DNA of 64,000 nt from the NCBI GenBank assembly GCA_024691305.1, contig JAILNS010000006.1, forward strand, positions 81,745 to 145,744. The letters are read 5' to 3'. Below are positions 63,881 to 64,000 of this stretch, one piece after another. Source of the DNA: Lachnospiraceae bacterium. Lineage in GTDB: Bacteria; Bacillota; Clostridia; Lachnospirales; Lachnospiraceae. The position numbers and the translations under genes are program-made. Under the pieces are notes generated by a model. It did no database searches. It was not told where the DNA came from and saw nothing but the letters and a program-made list of their open reading frames with translations. Numbering within the stretch: the stretch's first letter is position 1; every line of letters starts with the position of its first letter.

Positions 63881-64000
63881 ATGGGTAAACATCTAAATCC
63901 GTTGGAGAAAGAGTTTCTGGTTAAGAAGTACAAAAGCAATCCTACTGTAAAGCTTTCAGAGTTTTGCCAGGCTAATGATATATCTGATACGGCTATGAGG
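63881..64000 (+). CDS. IS3-family transposase OrfA, N-terminal part
   Basis: The first 40 codons of a transposase helix-turn-helix protein (start MGKHLNPLEKEF, then KLSEFCQANDISDTAMR), cut by the window edge. GGAAGGAG is ten bases upstream of ATG 63881. Basic residues and HTH layout match OrfA of IS3-type elements. Confidence 0.8.
   Translation, partial: MGKHLNPLEKEFLVKKYKSNPTVKLSEFCQANDISDTAMR

Overview
This window is most likely chromosomal DNA of a Gram-positive Clostridia bacterium of the Lachnospiraceae type, for example Butyrivibrio or a relative. The basis is moderate GC, AGGAGG-type ribosome sites, a single-chain PurL of about 1,266 residues, QueH, and CCA-less tRNA genes. The genus is inferred, not proven.

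Region 1 to 50,700 is essentially one large locus, read entirely on the + strand, for an extracellular-type contractile injection system (eCIS, phage-tail-like). The structural core runs from 23,189 to 47,745. In order it encodes a DUF4255 terminator/cap protein, a 289-residue accessory protein, a PAAR-like DUF4280 tip, the sheath, the inner tube, and a zinc-ribbon protein. The zinc-ribbon protein appears to be joined to a DUF6760-like protein by a -1 frameshift. Then come a tube-initiator-like protein with a long repeat tail, a 630-residue helical protein (tape-measure candidate), two paralogous tube/hub adaptors, a spike hub, a separate spike, gp25, two large baseplate wedge proteins, a tail protein I homologue, a STAS protein, an FtsE-like ATPase, a kinase-like ATPase, an SH3 protein and the AAA+ ATPase.

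Upstream (1 to 23,148) is a large accessory block. It holds a probable effector with hydrophobic C-terminal segments preceded by a small acidic chaperone-like protein, three GNAT-like proteins, a membrane SpoIIE-type phosphatase, a condensation/acetyltransferase-like protein and two polytopic membrane proteins. It also holds a conserved eCIS-associated 617-residue protein, then a TM-anchored pseudokinase-like protein, a degenerate cyclase-like membrane protein, a TM-anchored MORN protein, a TolC-like secreted protein and a large secreted protein. So many envelope proteins inside the locus suggest that this injection system is docked to, exported through or controlled by the cell envelope. Several of these proteins look like degenerate signalling enzymes. 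This combination is the most interesting feature of the window.

Region 50,850 to 59,611 is housekeeping DNA: tRNA-Trp, a small conserved protein, purL, queH, argS, an AI-2E family transporter behind a TTGACATAACA direct-repeat array, tRNA-Val and tRNA-Met.

Region 59,612 to 64,000 looks like a small island at the tRNA-Met gene. It has a degenerate duplicate of the tRNA 3' half, tandem 10-bp repeats, an IS-end relic, a secreted repeat protein, a soluble FtsH-like AAA+/M41 protease, a candidate nuclease with an EVE-like domain, and the left end of an IS3-type insertion sequence cut by the window edge.
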